In this document: positions 24,603 to 36,935 of the stretch, piece by piece
How the letters are laid out: each line of letters opens with the position of its first letter
How positions within the stretch are numbered: position 1 is the first letter of the stretch
Assembly (NCBI GenBank): GCA_033085395.1
Contig: MU853180.1
Coordinates: forward strand, 310,001 to 374,000
DNA: 64,000 nt
DNA from: Xanthoparmelia taractica
Lineage: Eukaryota; Ascomycota; Lecanoromycetes; Lecanorales; Parmeliaceae
Direction of reading: 5' to 3'
Position numbers and translations under genes: made by a program
The notes under the pieces: generated by a model
The model's input: the letters and a program-made list of their open reading frames with translations, nothing else
The model's database searches: none
Told to the model about the DNA's origin: nothing

Positions 24603-25587
24603 CTGCAGAGTACAGCGGACATTGACTTTGATCTTTGGATATGACTGGCTCTTCTATGGAATCTATCTTGACCCCACTGGCAAAGTTCTTCAGTCAGCGT
24701 TTACCCTTTAGGACGGGTTGGAAGTCACGAAGAAAGTGCCTAGGAATACGGGATTTCTGAATATATATGGCCGCTCTGGACCATGTCCAACTTTGAGGGG
24801 CTTTGCGGCTGCGGAAGTCCTACCTCTTCTAATTCATTAGTGGACGGACCCAGCTATTTTTACTGGAATACTTGACCTACTCTTGCCATATCGTAGTCAG
24901 TGATTGCAGATTTCGGATCAGATCTGGGTGGAGACGGTTCTCGGGGACGGTAGTCAAATTTGAAATTGAAGAAATTTCCAACCCCAAACGCCAACGACAG
25001 ATAGGTAGGCATTGATAGTCGGGCCCGCCTCAATGCAGCGGACTGTCTCTTATGGCGAGTGGCTGAACTTGTTGTCAGAGCCCGCTTGACTTAGCAGCCT
25101 AAACCTTTCGATATATCAATACTCCTGGTCCGGATATAGAGTAGTATATAGAATGCTTACTTGCAGGTGTCACCGAAACGATATCTTATACAATAGTCGT
25201 AGTTTACCAATGCGAACTAACGGCTTAACGCCGGCGCTGATAAGAATTAAGCACTCGCACTAGCGATAAAGTACGTGCTGAATCATCCACTCATCCCACC
25301 CGCCAAATATGATCCGCATCCAAAACGCCGTTACACGTTACAAGTCACAAGTCACACGTTTCAATTGTGATTGAGAAAGTATAATATATCTGATCTAACG
25401 GCTGTTCCAACATCTTTCTGCTGCTTTTGTATTTCTTATACACCGACAACATATCCTCCCGTTGTAATTCGGTCCGTATAAAAACTCTTGTATTCTTAGC
25501 TCCCTCTCCCAACATGTCCACTTAGCCCTGTGAGACCTGGTCTTTCGCCACTACGTTCTCCCAGCTGGAGGAAGTTGGTTTGCAAAG
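24603..25587. promoter_or_regulatory. divergent intergenic region
   Basis: Nearly 1 kb between the F-box-like gene and the kinase gene. It probably hides the missing first exon of the former and holds the kinase promoter. The stretch 25090-25500 is AT-rich with a pyrimidine-rich leader (CTCCCTCTCCC) before the kinase start. No other structure seen. Confidence 0.45.
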
Positions 25588-28101
25588 ATGGAACCAGAAC
25601 GACCTAAAAATCCATTGAAAGTTGAAGGTATGTCAGATCTCCGTTAAGTTTCGTGGCACAGTGTCTCAGCAGCTGATTCCGCCAGCATCTTCAGGTGAAG
25701 AGGGAAACGCGACAACAGGGCAAACGCCATCTAACCCACAAGCTGCTGAATCCACAGTACCACAAACAGTCAGATTCGCATCTGTCAACCAAGAAATAGA
25801 GCCTGCCCAAATCCTAAAAACCAATACAGAAGCTTCAGATGCGATATCCAGAGGTGATCTCGGCCCAGACGCAGAGGACGAGATACGAAACTTGTCCCTG
25901 GGCCTTCATCAGTCGCACTTGCACCAGAGACGGACAAGTAATTTTGCTTTCGAGCCTATGTCTCTGCCCGTCTCCAGAGCACCTTCGAATGAATCAAGCC
26001 CGTACCACACGTCGAGGGAGGCAACACGGTCTGGTGCGCCATCTCCCAGAATGTCTCCTCATTCTACAATGACTACACCTCCTCTCACGCCAGCTGGGAC
26101 AGAGCACCTTGATGGTCCCCGCCCCATCCCTGATGGCTCCGGCGCAAATTTGGCCAAAGTTCACCCAGACCCGGTTCAGATGGCTCCGCAGATTTTGGAT
26201 CCTGGAAAAATTCCCCCTTCAGCAAGCGCCGCCACCTCGGGGCCGTCGACGCCTTCAGAACCCGCGTCTACCCGTCCGACATCTATATCTCAAGGCTCCA
26301 GTGTAGTAGATGGCTCAAAGCGTGCATCTAGATTTGCTGTTGGACCGTCCGATGGCTCGACGACACCAGCACAGACTGACAGCTCCAATTCAAGACCTAG
26401 CGAAAGCTCCGTCCCGCCTTCACGAGAGATCAGCCCTACCCAAATTCCAGAGGCCGGCTCTGGAACAGTTACACCTCCATCAGGCTACCAGAGACCTTTC
26501 ACACCAGTTGGTGATCGAGATGATCCATACGCTAGAAGCAAGAGACCTCCGCAAACGAGGAATCTTGATACGATAGATAAAAGATTTGTCTTTGGTGATG
26601 TGCGACATCGTTCTGGCATCAACTTGAGCAGTGGTTCTTCTGGAGCTTTGCCGCGCTCGAGTAGTGGCAATGATCTTAAAGCTGAGCATCGGAAATCGAC
26701 ATTCTCAATGCATAGTTTAGGGGCCCAGAAGGATCACCTTGGCCACATGGATGATAAGCCACACGGGTCTATGTCCGAATTGAAACGCTTCTTCGGATTA
26801 GGGGGCCATAACAAGAAACGTGCACAATCGCCTGCGAAGTCGGTAAAATCGTCGCTCAATAGACACTCAGGGGCCAGGACGCCGCCACACCAGCAGGCTA
26901 CGGCCAATGTTCCATTCGCTGATGATCACGGTCTGCAAACCAAATGGGGGAAATTTGGGAAAGTCCTTGGATCAGGGGCTGGAGGGTCAGTCAAGCTCAT
27001 GAAGCGGAGCAGCGATGGTCTGACCTTCGCCGTCAAGCAATTCCGAGATCGGCATTCATATGAGACTGAGCGAGAGTATAATAAAAAGGTCACCGCCGAA
27101 TTCTGCATTGGATCTACATTGCACCACGGCAACATCATCGAGACACTAGATATCGTGCATGAGAATGGTCATTGGTATGAGGTCATGGAGTACGCGCCGT
27201 ACGATCTTTTTGCAATTGTGATGACAGGAAAGATGTCAAGAGAAGAGATTGCCTGCTCTTTTCTCCAAATTGTAAGCGGTGTAACATTCCTCCACAGCAT
27301 GGGACTTGCCCACAGAGACCTCAAGTTGGACAACGTTGTGGTCAACGAGCATGGAATTATGAAATTGATTGACTTTGGTAGCGCTAGCGTCTTCAAGTAT
27401 CCGTTTGAGAACGACATCATATTGGCGAGTGGTCAGCTCTTTCTTCACCCCACGAATATGTTCAAGGCTTACAGAGAATAGGTGTCGTCGGTTCAGATCC
27501 GTATTTAGCACCTGAAGTCTACGACCATCCAAAATACGATCCCCAACCAGCGGACATATGGTCTCTTGCCATAATATTTGCCTGCATGTCTCTACGACGG
27601 TTCCCGTGGAAGATGCCCCGCGTGACCGATAATTCTTTTAAGCTCTTCGTCTCTCCGCCTTCCCCGGAGGCTCCATCCACTGAAGTCGGGGCTAAGGAAC
27701 GGTCAAAATCTGCGACAGATGTTACACCTGAGAATGCAGACGACCGGCGAAGCTCAGCACCCGCTCATCATCATAACCAGCCTGGAGAGGGCTCGGAGGT
27801 CAGAAACAGTGCTCATGAATCTACTAATCCAGGGCCTCGACTCGACGCTCCGAAAGACAATGTCATTAAAGGGCCTTGGCGCCTACTTCGTCTTTTGCCT
27901 AGAGAAACAAGGAGTATAATCGGTAAAATGCTTCAGGTCAATCCCAGCAACCGAGCCACACTAGAAGATATGATGGCCGATCCATGGATATCGAGTACAC
28001 CAGTTTGCCAACAGGTTGAGGGAGGTAAAGTGATTAAAGCTCGCGGTCATGAGCATACGTTAGAACCAGGCGCTCCTGCTCCTGCACCGGGCCAGAAGTA
28101 A
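25588..28101 (+). CDS. Ser/Thr protein kinase, SAT4/HAL4-Hal5-Npr1 family
   Basis: Fungal-specific kinase family that in yeast stabilises nutrient and potassium transporters at the plasma membrane and gives salt tolerance. Exons 25588-25627, 25695-27431, 27482-28101 give 798 aa with consistent phases. The N-terminal 430 residues are Ser/Pro-rich and low-complexity, ending in a basic GHNKKRAQSPAKS patch. The kinase domain starts at about 430: glycine loop GSGAGGSVKL, AVKQF lysine, catalytic HRDLKLDN (about 553), DFGSAS (about 572), and SDPYLAPE restored across intron 2. An insert of about 80 hydrophilic residues sits between the FPWKMPR and GPWRLLRLLP segments, as is usual in this family. The stop follows a proline/alanine tail. 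All catalytic residues are present. Confidence 0.92.
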
Positions 28102-28688
28102 CGCACTCTCCCGGCGCCGGCGTCGGAATCTAGATTTTGAAAGTGGATGGGTTCATGAAAGACATGAATCGAGGGTGAATCAAAGAAATTGGTGCAAGGA
28201 TTGCGAGGCGCACTGCACATAAAGGGTATGACCACGATAGGGCGAGTGAACGGAGGCCAGTCTTGAGCGTATTCGCGAACCGATTGCTACTTGGCTTTCT
28301 GCTGCTAGCGTTACGTTGCAGTATCATGTATAGCATGTTATGAAATTGATAGAAGGGAGTGTTTTTGTAGACCTTCGAGGACGTCATTTGAGTGCATTCC
28401 CTTAGCGGCTATGGTATTTATACGCGCTGAAAGACGATGCCCATTCTTTGGCACGATTAATGCAACACGTCGCCCAGCGCCATCGTAATCACTCTGACTT
28501 TTATAATTCGAAAAAATGAAGCATCTAGGCACCCCTCGAGTCAGCCACTCGGGGATACTTTCTGCTTATTCCCGACGCCAACAAACTGCGGCGGCATACT
28601 CAACATCGCATGCTTTAAAAGCCAGTGAATACAAAAGTGCCCTGTATTGTTCAGATATTGGAGGTCTACATGCAGAAAATCATCAGAG
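28102..28688. other. intergenic region
   Basis: Spacer between two plus-strand genes, containing the kinase 3' UTR and the WDR48 promoter. An open frame starting at 28516 runs into the next gene, but its first part does not match the WDR48 family and is taken as leader. Confidence 0.45.
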
Positions 28689-31600
28689 ATGGCGCGCAAG
28701 GCCCGCCAACGGATCAGCTATGGTCAGCGCCCCTCACAGTGATGGTTGGGGACCAAGCTCACAAACATTGCTAGTACTACCTCTGGCAAACTCGCCTGGT
28801 GGACACCGTTTGGGGGTCAATGGCCTCGCAATAGACGCAGATCGTTCAATCCTGTGGGAGGCCATTAGACCAGAGATTGCTTGGTCCGATCGCTGACAAT
28901 TGGGCAGTTACTCGGGAGGTCGAGATGGTTTGATATGCGCATGGGATCTGGGCCTCGACTTGAGATCGAACACCTACGATAACGAGAACCCATTCACATC
29001 CCCAGAAGATACCTCTGCAAGAGCGCCCAAGAAGTCGAAGTCATCATCCTTCAGCAAGCAAGTGCAAGCCCACACCCACTGGGTCAACGACATCCTTCTC
29101 GCTCATAGCAATTCTGCCCTGGTCTCAGCGTCTTCAGATATCACAGTGAAGGTGTGGCGGCCGCAATCCGAGGATAATCAGATGCCGGAAACCATTGGTC
29201 TACATAGCGACTATGTCAAATGTCTCGCGTCGCCTGGAGCACACTCAGACTGGGTAGCATCCGGTGGGTTGGATCACCAAATCAAATTATGGGACCTCAA
29301 CGGTGGGGGAGAAAAATTACATATTGATCTTGGAGAGAATGAAGCCAAGGGGTCTGTTTATGCCTTGAGTGTTAGAGGCTCGGTCATGGCTAGTGGAGGT
29401 CCAGAAAGCATAGTAAGGCTATGGGATCCGAAGTCTGGAAAGCGCATTACCAATTTCGTGGGCCACACGGACAACATAAGAGATGTTCTAATCAACCAGG
29501 ATGGCGATACGGTCATGACCGCCTCGTCAGATCAATCCATCAAAGTTTGGTCCATTACTGCGGGCAGATGCATGTATACCCTTACAATGCACAATGACAG
29601 TGTATGGTCACTCTACTCTGATCATCCCCAATTGTCTCTCTTCTACTCGAGTGATCGATCTGGATTAGTTGCCAAGACGGATGTCCGACATTGTCCTGAT
29701 ATGGACGAAGGCTTGTCTCTAGCTGTGGCCCAAGAGCATGATGGCGTTGCCAAGGTGGTTGTTGCTGGAGACTACTTATGGACCGCGACCTCTAGCTCGA
29801 GCATCAATCGGTGGCACGATGTGGATACTAGAAAGGAAGTCCAGTATCCAGAATCTGTGCGGCAGCAACGAGGTTCTAGTATAGCCTCCCGCCCCAGGAT
29901 CCCTTCGCTTTCTCCTAAAGAAAGCTCTGTCGTGAACGGCATCACCAAAACCAAGATACCGCTTTCTTGCATCTTGCGAATGTCGAGTAGCGCGGCGTAT
30001 CCGGGCCAGAGACCCCGAGATATAGAAGTATCGACTATATACTCCGGAACAAGTGCAAGAAGAATGTCCGAAGCAGTTGTGGATCAAGACCTTGGAGTCA
30101 TAGTTCCGTTTCATGATCTGCCTGAGGAGACTATTGAAGGCCAAAACGGCTTGATCAAACATTTGATGCTGAATGACAGAAGAAGAGTCCTGACGCTGGA
30201 TACCGCAGGTGAAGTAACGATGTGGGATCTTCTAAGGTGTGTACCGATCAGCTCTTTCGGCAAAAGGCATTTGGAAGACGTTCTGCCCGAAGTCAATACA
30301 ACCGAGAGCGTTGCCAACTGGTGCGCTGTAGATACAAGGACCGGAAGACTGGCGTGCATTCTGGAAGAGAACTATTGCTTCGACGCAGAAATGTACGCTG
30401 ACGAATTGGGCGTTGAGAATGTTGGCGATTTTAGAGACGATCAGCGGATAAATTTGGGAAAATGGATACTGCGCTTCCTATTCACCAAGCTAATTGATGA
30501 GGAGATCGAGCGTGATGCAACATTCCGTCAAGTATTGATGGCAAATGCGTCAAAGCCTTCTAGTTTGCGCCGGGAGAATGCTCCTTCCTCCATACAACTT
30601 CCTGTCATTCCTCCTCCATGGTTTATGAACGGAGATGATAGCATTATTACTCCACGACCAATAACCATGACGGATGGAATCACGCGTCCCCCGAATACCC
30701 CAGGACTGGCAATCGGAGCAGCGACACCGTATATCAACGGGGTAACGAGTAATTCGGGACCAAACCGGCCAGCTACGGCGGAAGAAAGTACAGCATTAGA
30801 AAAGCGAACATCTCAACAAAGCCAGCCGCGGGTCTCCATTGACCGAACGAGTGATTACTTCTCGTCCATTGCTCAAGCCAAAAGTCCAGTCGACGGTCAG
30901 TCAAAAGGCCCCGTCACTCCCGGAGATACAGCTCTCGAGGCTGCCGCATCATCACCCGTTGACGCAGACAAAGAGGAGAGATCCAGCTCGCTATTTGGCA
31001 AAAAGTTTCGCATGAATTTCCCAAAGAAATTGGGCCGTACGTCACAAGATGTCAAGCCAGCAGTCGTAGATGAGAAATCAGAGGAGTCTGACAAGTCCGA
31101 GGAGAAAGAGGACAAAACTATCCAAGATAACTTCTTTGGTACAATACAAAAAATCAGGTATGACTATGAGGAATGTATACAGCGCAGACCATCCCAGCAT
31201 CTTGCGCCGGGCATTACACCGAGTTCATTCAACGAAACGCCTCTTCTTGAGCTCCCATTATCCACAACAGTAATTATCCAAGAGGAGCGGCCTGATTCAG
31301 GGGGCGTCGCGGACTTATACAGAGGGACCATCAGCTCGGTAGGTAGTGATGCAGATCTGATTGAGAGAACCGGGCCAATGTGGCTGGGCGATCTTTTACT
31401 GAAGGTATGCTGTAATCCTACGACCACGCTTTGGCGCCTATTAACAAGGTCAGAACCACATGCCTGTTAAGGAAATAGCTAAGGTCTCCTTTGTGCTGCT
31501 GCCTTACCAAGACCTGCTTCCGAGCATTGCAAGTCCCGATGGGTACGCTTCCTCTACCTTCTCACACTGATCGTTAAATACTAAAGGCTACCAGCAACTC

Positions 31601-31922
31601 CCGCCTAAACGCAAATCGCATGCTGCGCGCTAAAAAGGTCCTCACCTACGTGGCCGAACGTATAGAAACACCGTCGGAGCAACCGGATCCCGAGATAATT
31701 AAGCCAGAGGACTATCTCGAGCTATATTGTCAGGATCAGCTCGTCCCACATAACACCACGCTAGCCACTCTACGAGCTCACGTATGGAAAGCCGGTGGAG
31801 ATGTCATACTGTACTATAAATCGAATGGGAAAAGACCGGAGCTTGAAGAGAGAGAAAGGGTTAAGGAGAGAGCTGCTGTCGATGAGGGGACAGCAAAGAC
31901 TGGGCCAGTGCTCCATACTTGA
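28689..31922 (+). CDS. WDR48/UAF1 orthologue (Duf1/Bun107), deubiquitinase activator
   Basis: WD40 scaffold that binds and activates ubiquitin-specific proteases (UAF1 in animals, Bun107 in fission yeast, Duf1 in budding yeast). Five exons: 28689-28722, 28775-28853, 28908-31404, 31454-31542, 31595-31922 (3027 nt, 1008 aa). The first exon encodes MARKARQRISY, which joins to VLPLANSPGGHRLGVNGLA, the exact conserved start of fungal members. Visible repeats include QAHTHWVNDILLA, SASSDITVKVWRP, GLHSDYVKCLASPG, GHTDNIRDVLINQDGDTVMT and SSDQSIKVWSI. The middle (about 560-760) is polar and disordered. The C-terminal DUF3337 region has MWLGDLLLK, KVSFVLLPYQDLLPSIASPD, a NANRMLRAKKVLTYVAERIE block and TLATLRAHVWKAGGDVILYY, restored over introns 3 and 4. 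Confidence 0.93.
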
Positions 31923-32078
31923 TTGGATAGACTAATATATATACAATCACCTTAATAGAGCCCTATGTATATTACCATCAAATCATAGACCTCAGCCACA
32001 CAATACATTTTGTGTGGATCGAGCCATCCACACGGGCTCATCACTGCAACGTGGTTCACGGGGCACTCCTACTATGCG

Positions 32079-33006
32079 TTATCGAGGCTCACCCATTGCG
32101 TTATATGCCCATTGGTAGCTACCTAAGAAGACAGCACCTCCAGCACTGATCCACAGCACTCTGGGGCCCATGCCCGAAAAGAAAACCCTTGGCCCTGACT
32201 CCCTCAAAATTCTCACCAGCAACACTCCAGCCCGCTCTCTCTTCCTCGCCAACATCAGCCTCGTCTTCAAAACGTCCAGTGGCGTCGTCACCCCGGCAGC
32301 TACGGCCCCTGCCACGCTCCCAAAGACTCCGCTCTCTGCTGCCGTGATACCCTCGTTCCCCGTCTTCCTCCTGCGCCACTCCTTCAATGCCTCCCACAAC
32401 GGAAACTGTATAACTGTAAACGGCACCTCTCGCATGATGGTAATACCCCATCCTCTATACAACTCCCTCCATACACCCACCACCCCAATGTCCCTTCTCT
32501 GCCCCAAGATAAACCTCAACGCTGCCCGGGAACTTAGCTGCTGTTTGGCTTGCGCCCTTTGCTTCACCACCTCCGTTGGCACCCTAACCGCACAAGCAGC
32601 CACTTCACCCACACTGGCTGCGACCATATGCTCAATGGGTTCGCTCCAGACTCCCATCCACTTGATCCCTTGTTCGGCTTCGCGCACTCGTTTCAAAAGT
32701 GATTTTATAGACTCATAGCTCACGAAGAAAAGAGCGGCACCAGGGGCAGAGCCAATGACTGCGGAGCCAACACCGGCGTAAATACCGCGGAAACCGCCGG
32801 ATTGGTAAAAGCCGGTGGAGGATTGGAGGCGGGTTTTTAGGGTGTCGATGGGGTAGAGGGAGACGTCTACTGTTATACCTGCTAAGGCGCCTGCCTATCG
32901 TTGTCAGTTGAGTCAAGCGTGGTGATCGAGGGGAGGTTAGAAAGGTGAGGCTTACGAGAAGGGCACGGGCGAATGGGCTTTCAACTCTGGAGGTTGCAGG
33001 TTCCAT
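32079..33006 (-). CDS. pet8: mitochondrial S-adenosylmethionine carrier (Pet8/SLC25A26)
   Basis: Inner-membrane carrier that exchanges cytosolic SAM for mitochondrial S-adenosylhomocysteine. Exons 33006-32956 and 32894-32079 give 288 aa, the usual size. All three mitochondrial carrier signatures are present: YPIDTLKTRLQ, VPTEVVKQRAQ and TPLDVLKTRLM, each following an odd-numbered transmembrane helix. The match to SAM carriers is in FRGIYAGVGSAVIGSAPGAA, LFFVSYESIKS and FYRGWGITIMREVPFTVIQFP-like spacing. The 61-nt intron (32895-32955) joins ARALL to AGALAGITVD. The ATG at 33006 (MEPATSRVE) was preferred; one 36 nt upstream is also in frame. Divergent from the TilS-like gene, with 242 bp between starts. 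Confidence 0.93.
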
Positions 33007-33248
33007 GCTTGACGTTTCACGTTGAAGCGAAAGATTGTTCACCGAGAGGCATTAGGACTCGTATGCATAGAAGGAAACCCACGTATGCTCGACCCTAACA
33101 TCGCAAAAACTAGATGTGAAGTTCTAAATTCAAGATGGTAGATTGAGGTTGGGCCATTGGCCTCAGCCTTATGGACTACCAGCCTTGGCGCCGAGCTCTC
33201 GTTATTGCAGTTCACCTTCTTTTCTTTTAACGGGGTCGCGGTGGTTGT
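33007..33248. promoter_or_regulatory. shared divergent promoter pet8 / tilS-like
   Basis: Only 242 bp separate the start codons of the SAM carrier (minus) and the TilS-like enzyme (plus), so both promoters must lie here. Co-expression of two probable mitochondrial functions is an inference. Confidence 0.5.
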
Positions 33249-35202
33249 ATGATAATGTCCAATCTGACCTCGAAAGTCTTGCAGCCTTCTCCAATCAGTG
33301 TTACTGAGTTCTACGAAGCTCTCGTGCCCATATATACCAAGTGCGTCCCAGGAGGATGGGCTAGACAGGGTAGAATCGGTATCTCCTTTCCCCTTCCTCT
33401 TTATTGAATTCTCTGATGGCCTGTAGGCATCGCCGTTAGTGGGGGTGTCGATTCTATGGCTTTGGCTGCTCTCTGCAATGCTCTCACAAGACATCCTCCT
33501 GCGAAGCAGCACTTTGACTTTAAGTTTGTGCCGCTCATAATTGATCACAAAGCCCGACCATCAAGCTCCGAAGAGGTCAGACGAGTCCAGCGAAGGCTTA
33601 CACATATGGGTACAGCTCCCCGATTGGCTCGAGTATCCGTCTGTTGACTAGGAAGGCTTGTATCCTGTTACCAGAAGCTTGACGTGGCCCGATTCGGTTT
33701 CCCCTTTGGACCTACCAGGTTTTGAAACTCAAGCGCGGCGTCTCCGCTACCAAGCCCTGGGGAATGCATGTCGCGAACGACTAATCAACTGGCTTCTGGT
33801 AGCTCATCATGATGACGATCAGGCTGAAACAGTCTTGATGCGGTTGGCTTCTGGGCACAAGGGTCTCGGATTGCAAGGGATGCCGTTGTTAGCAGACATA
33901 CCTGAATGCTGGGGGATGCACGGTGTTTATCGAAGTGGCAAGTGGGAGGCCATCGCTTCGAGACTGCGTAGGGAGGAGGAGAAAGACCCGTCATCTGAAA
34001 AAGCACAGATATTGAGGCGGGCACTTGCGAGACCAGATATCTTGGAGAGAGGTGGAGTCCGTATCTTGAGGCCATTGTTAGACTTCAGTAAGGAGAGACT
34101 CATTGAGACCTGTCGCGCTCGAGCTTTGGGCTGGGAGGAGGATAAGACCAACGAGGATACATGGCGAACTCCTCGCAATAACATCCGGGCGCTTCTGCGT
34201 AGCGCTAAGCTTCCAAAAGCTTTGCAGAAAAGTTCGATGCTGCAATTGGCAAAGAAAACTTCTGATACTTTTCAAAAGAAATCGGCTAGTGTCGGAAGGA
34301 TCGTGGATCGCTGTGAGATACTGCTATTCGATGCACGGTGCGGCGGATTGGTTGTCCGCCTTCCCAGCAGAATGACAAATAAAGTCAGACGAGGAGACGC
34401 CTATGCGGCGTACAGAAAGAATGCTCGGCTTTCAGCTATGTTGCTTTTGCGAACATTCGTACTACCGGTCACTCCGCAAGAAGAGGTATCCTTGCACAGC
34501 TTGGAACAGGCGGCCGTGTCAATCTTTCCAGATCTCAACGACAACGATATTGCGGTTGACAAGACATTTCAGCCCACGAACTTCACCGGAGGCGGTGTTC
34601 AATTCCAGCGGCTTCATTCTCCACTGGCAGCGCTACTGTCGGAATTGAATCCAGCCATTTCTACGCCATGGGGGGATCTTGACCCTGTTTTTGTGTGGAT
34701 GTTGACTCGCCAGCCATTTTCGAAGAACCCACTGACTCTCACAGTACAACCTTCAGCAAACACAGGATCTCCAATTGCAGACCATTCGCCTTCTTGGTCT
34801 TCTTGGCAGCTTTGGGACGGTCGATATTGGATAAGACTCCTCAATCGGTCTTCTCGGCCCCTAATTGTACGCTCCTTTCACCCTTCCGATCTTCAACATC
34901 TTCACTATACACTCAGCCGAACACGCTACAAAGAATTGCACAATCTCCTCCATCTTACCGTGCCTGGCAAGGTGCGTTGGACTCTACTTGCAATTGCGGA
35001 GATTGGTGACGATTCCTTGCCTACGGGTCAACTACTTGCGTTACCGACGCTTGGGCAAGTGGGCACCTTCGATATCGGTGATGTAAATGGCACGAAGAAG
35101 GTCGAGTGGCAAATTCGCTACAAGTTGGTCGGACTGGGTCTCCAACAATCCTACGACGATTTCAATGAAACACCTCAGAATAGTAATCTCACTTCCTTAT
35201 GA
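33249..35202 (+). CDS. tRNA(Ile)-lysidine synthase-like PP-loop ATPase (TilS)
   Basis: N-type ATP pyrophosphatase of the TilS family, which in bacteria converts the wobble cytidine of tRNA(Ile)(CAU) to lysidine; the fungal enzyme is thought to act in mitochondria. Exons 33249-33378, 33427-33609, 33656-35202 give 619 aa with consistent phases. The PP-loop AVSGGVDSMAL is rebuilt across intron 1 (48 nt). The following landmarks are VPLIIDHKARPSSSEEVRRV, FETQARRLRYQALG, LLVAHHDDDQAETVLMRLASG and the end-of-domain NIRALLR. The long C-terminal half is poorly conserved and unassigned. Intron 2 has a weak acceptor (GGAAG at 33651-33655) picked because only it keeps frame. There is no obvious basic presequence at the chosen start, so organelle targeting is inferred from the family. 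Confidence 0.85.
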
Positions 35203-36109
35203 CAAGACGAATCGACCGCTGGTGCCCCCTACTCGCCCTCTATAGTATCCGTGTGACTGAGCCTACCTTGAAATTCAAAGCGTATGATGTTCAAATGATA
35301 GCCGCCGCATGACTACAGAGAAAGAAGGACTGCCTTGTGGTCACAAAAAAAGGTGCATCGGCAATTTGGTTTCACCAAAGGTTACTTACCAAGTTAATAC
35401 CGCAGAGCAAAGTGGCTGAGTCACCGAGAATCTCCTTCTATCTACAGAAACGTGGGTTCAGAATGCCTCACCGTTGCCTCGCACCCATCATAATAGGAAG
35501 AGGAATGCTTGGGCACCATCGTCTGTGTACCGAGGTCGATTTTGACGCGCCGCAAAAGTAGTACCAGGGTCAGAGTTGCCTCTAAACCAACAGGTACGAG
35601 TACGAGCGAGCTTTGCTTTCAAAGCTACATTGCAGAACAATTGAACCACCAAAGGTGTTCTCCGTGAGAAACACTGTGCCTCGTTTCTATAATGCGATGA
35701 CAGACCATGTAAATACTCCTCGTTGATGATAGTGACCGCTCTTCCTCAATCTCGATATCTCCCCAGACTCATCAACGGCGTCCAGTAAATAGTTCAACCA
35801 TTACCCTTCAAGTGGATTTATCCCAAATAGAACAAATGGAACACCTATGATAGGAAGCAAGTTTCGAGATTTGGTCAAGGGTGTGATAATGCCCAAGTCC
35901 TTATCCACACCGAGGATAATGAATCATGGCAGGACACGAGCTGGTATACCCGGGATGCTCGGCATACCTTTGAAGCCCCGACCCCATGTCAACTGATGCT
36001 ATCAACCTCGGAATCATGGATCATCACGCGGCACCAGCCTACAAGCGCTTAAAACGCAACCAGCTGCGTACTGCGTACTGCTTACGCTCTTCTCTTATAT
36101 CTCAACGCA
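35203..36109. other. intergenic region
   Basis: About 0.9 kb with only short open frames and no recognisable protein, repeat or RNA. It holds the TilS-like gene's 3' UTR. Confidence 0.4.
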
Positions 36110-36328
36110 ATGGCTCTTTTCGTTTTGGAGCCTTTGCATAAGGTTGCTCGAAATGGGCCGGGTGACGACGAATGGACCTGGAAAGGCTGCTTTTGGGGGT
36201 TACGAGCTCCTAAGAGAATCTGGCAAAAGCATTTCGATAAAGCAGTCGAAGAGTTACCGTGTACAGACGACGTGGAGGCACCGAAGAAATTGAATCAAAT
36301 ATATGAAGACTTTCCATGGACCCCGTAA
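36110..36328 (+). CDS. small hypothetical ORF (72 aa)
   Basis: An ATG-to-stop frame encoding MALFVLEPLHKVARNG..., aromatic- and charge-rich (six Trp in 72 residues), preceded by a pyrimidine-rich stretch (TTACGCTCTTCTCTTATATC) that could be a leader. No family recognised and no intron signals that would extend it convincingly. It could be a chance frame in a gene-poor stretch. Confidence 0.2.
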   Translation: MALFVLEPLHKVARNGPGDDEWTWKGCFWGLRAPKRIWQKHFDKAVEELPCTDDVEAPKKLNQIYEDFPWTP

Positions 36329-36589
36329 AAGAGGATCTCCTTGAGCAGCGACTTGGGCCCGCAATACACCTCGAAAACTGCTGCCATTAGGTATTGCTGG
36401 TCTGGCATTTGTGCCGTACAGGCCTCCTGTTCGTTTATCAGCCAGCTGCCATAAGGGGTAAAATGATTGTGTCAGAGGCACTTTGGGCATATACTGCCAT
36501 ATCAAGAGACCGAGAATAATCTCTCTAGCACTCAGTCTGCTGTACCACAGTCTTATCCTATAAAGCAAGCAAGTCAACTCCAATCATAA

Positions 36590-36935
36590 AGGGCCAACCC
36601 ACCCTCTCACCAACACCACCAGCGCTACCACACATCCCGCACCTCTTCCACCCTCCCTCTACTTCCACCCTCCCTCTCTCCCTCCCTCCCTCTCTCTCTC
36701 TCTCTCCCCCTCCCCTTCCTACCCCCCTTCCGCTACACACCCACACCCACACCCACACCACACCCACATTCGCCGTCCCCTCCGATCCCGCCAAGGTTAC
36801 CCATACCCGTCACCCTCACACTCACCACATCACCACCCACACCCTACTTGCATCACTTCAACATATATTAGCCCCCTTCCCCCTCCCCCTCTCCCCTCCC
36901 CCTCTCCCCTTCCCCCCCCTTTTCATCCCCATCCA
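36590..36935. repeat. pyrimidine-rich low-complexity tract
   Basis: About 350 bp almost purely C and T on the plus strand: CCCTCCCTCT/(CT)n repeats at 36650-36720, CCCACA repeats around 36735-36765, and C-rich CCCCTCTCCCC runs at 36870-36915. Long pyrimidine stretches mark fungal core promoters and 5' UTRs, but no clear gene start follows on either strand. Confidence 0.7.

Noticed and set aside
28516..28688. Upstream extension of the WDR48 reading frame
   Set aside because: The family start MARKARQRISY is restored by an exon at 28689 and a 52-nt intron; the longer frame does not resemble the family.
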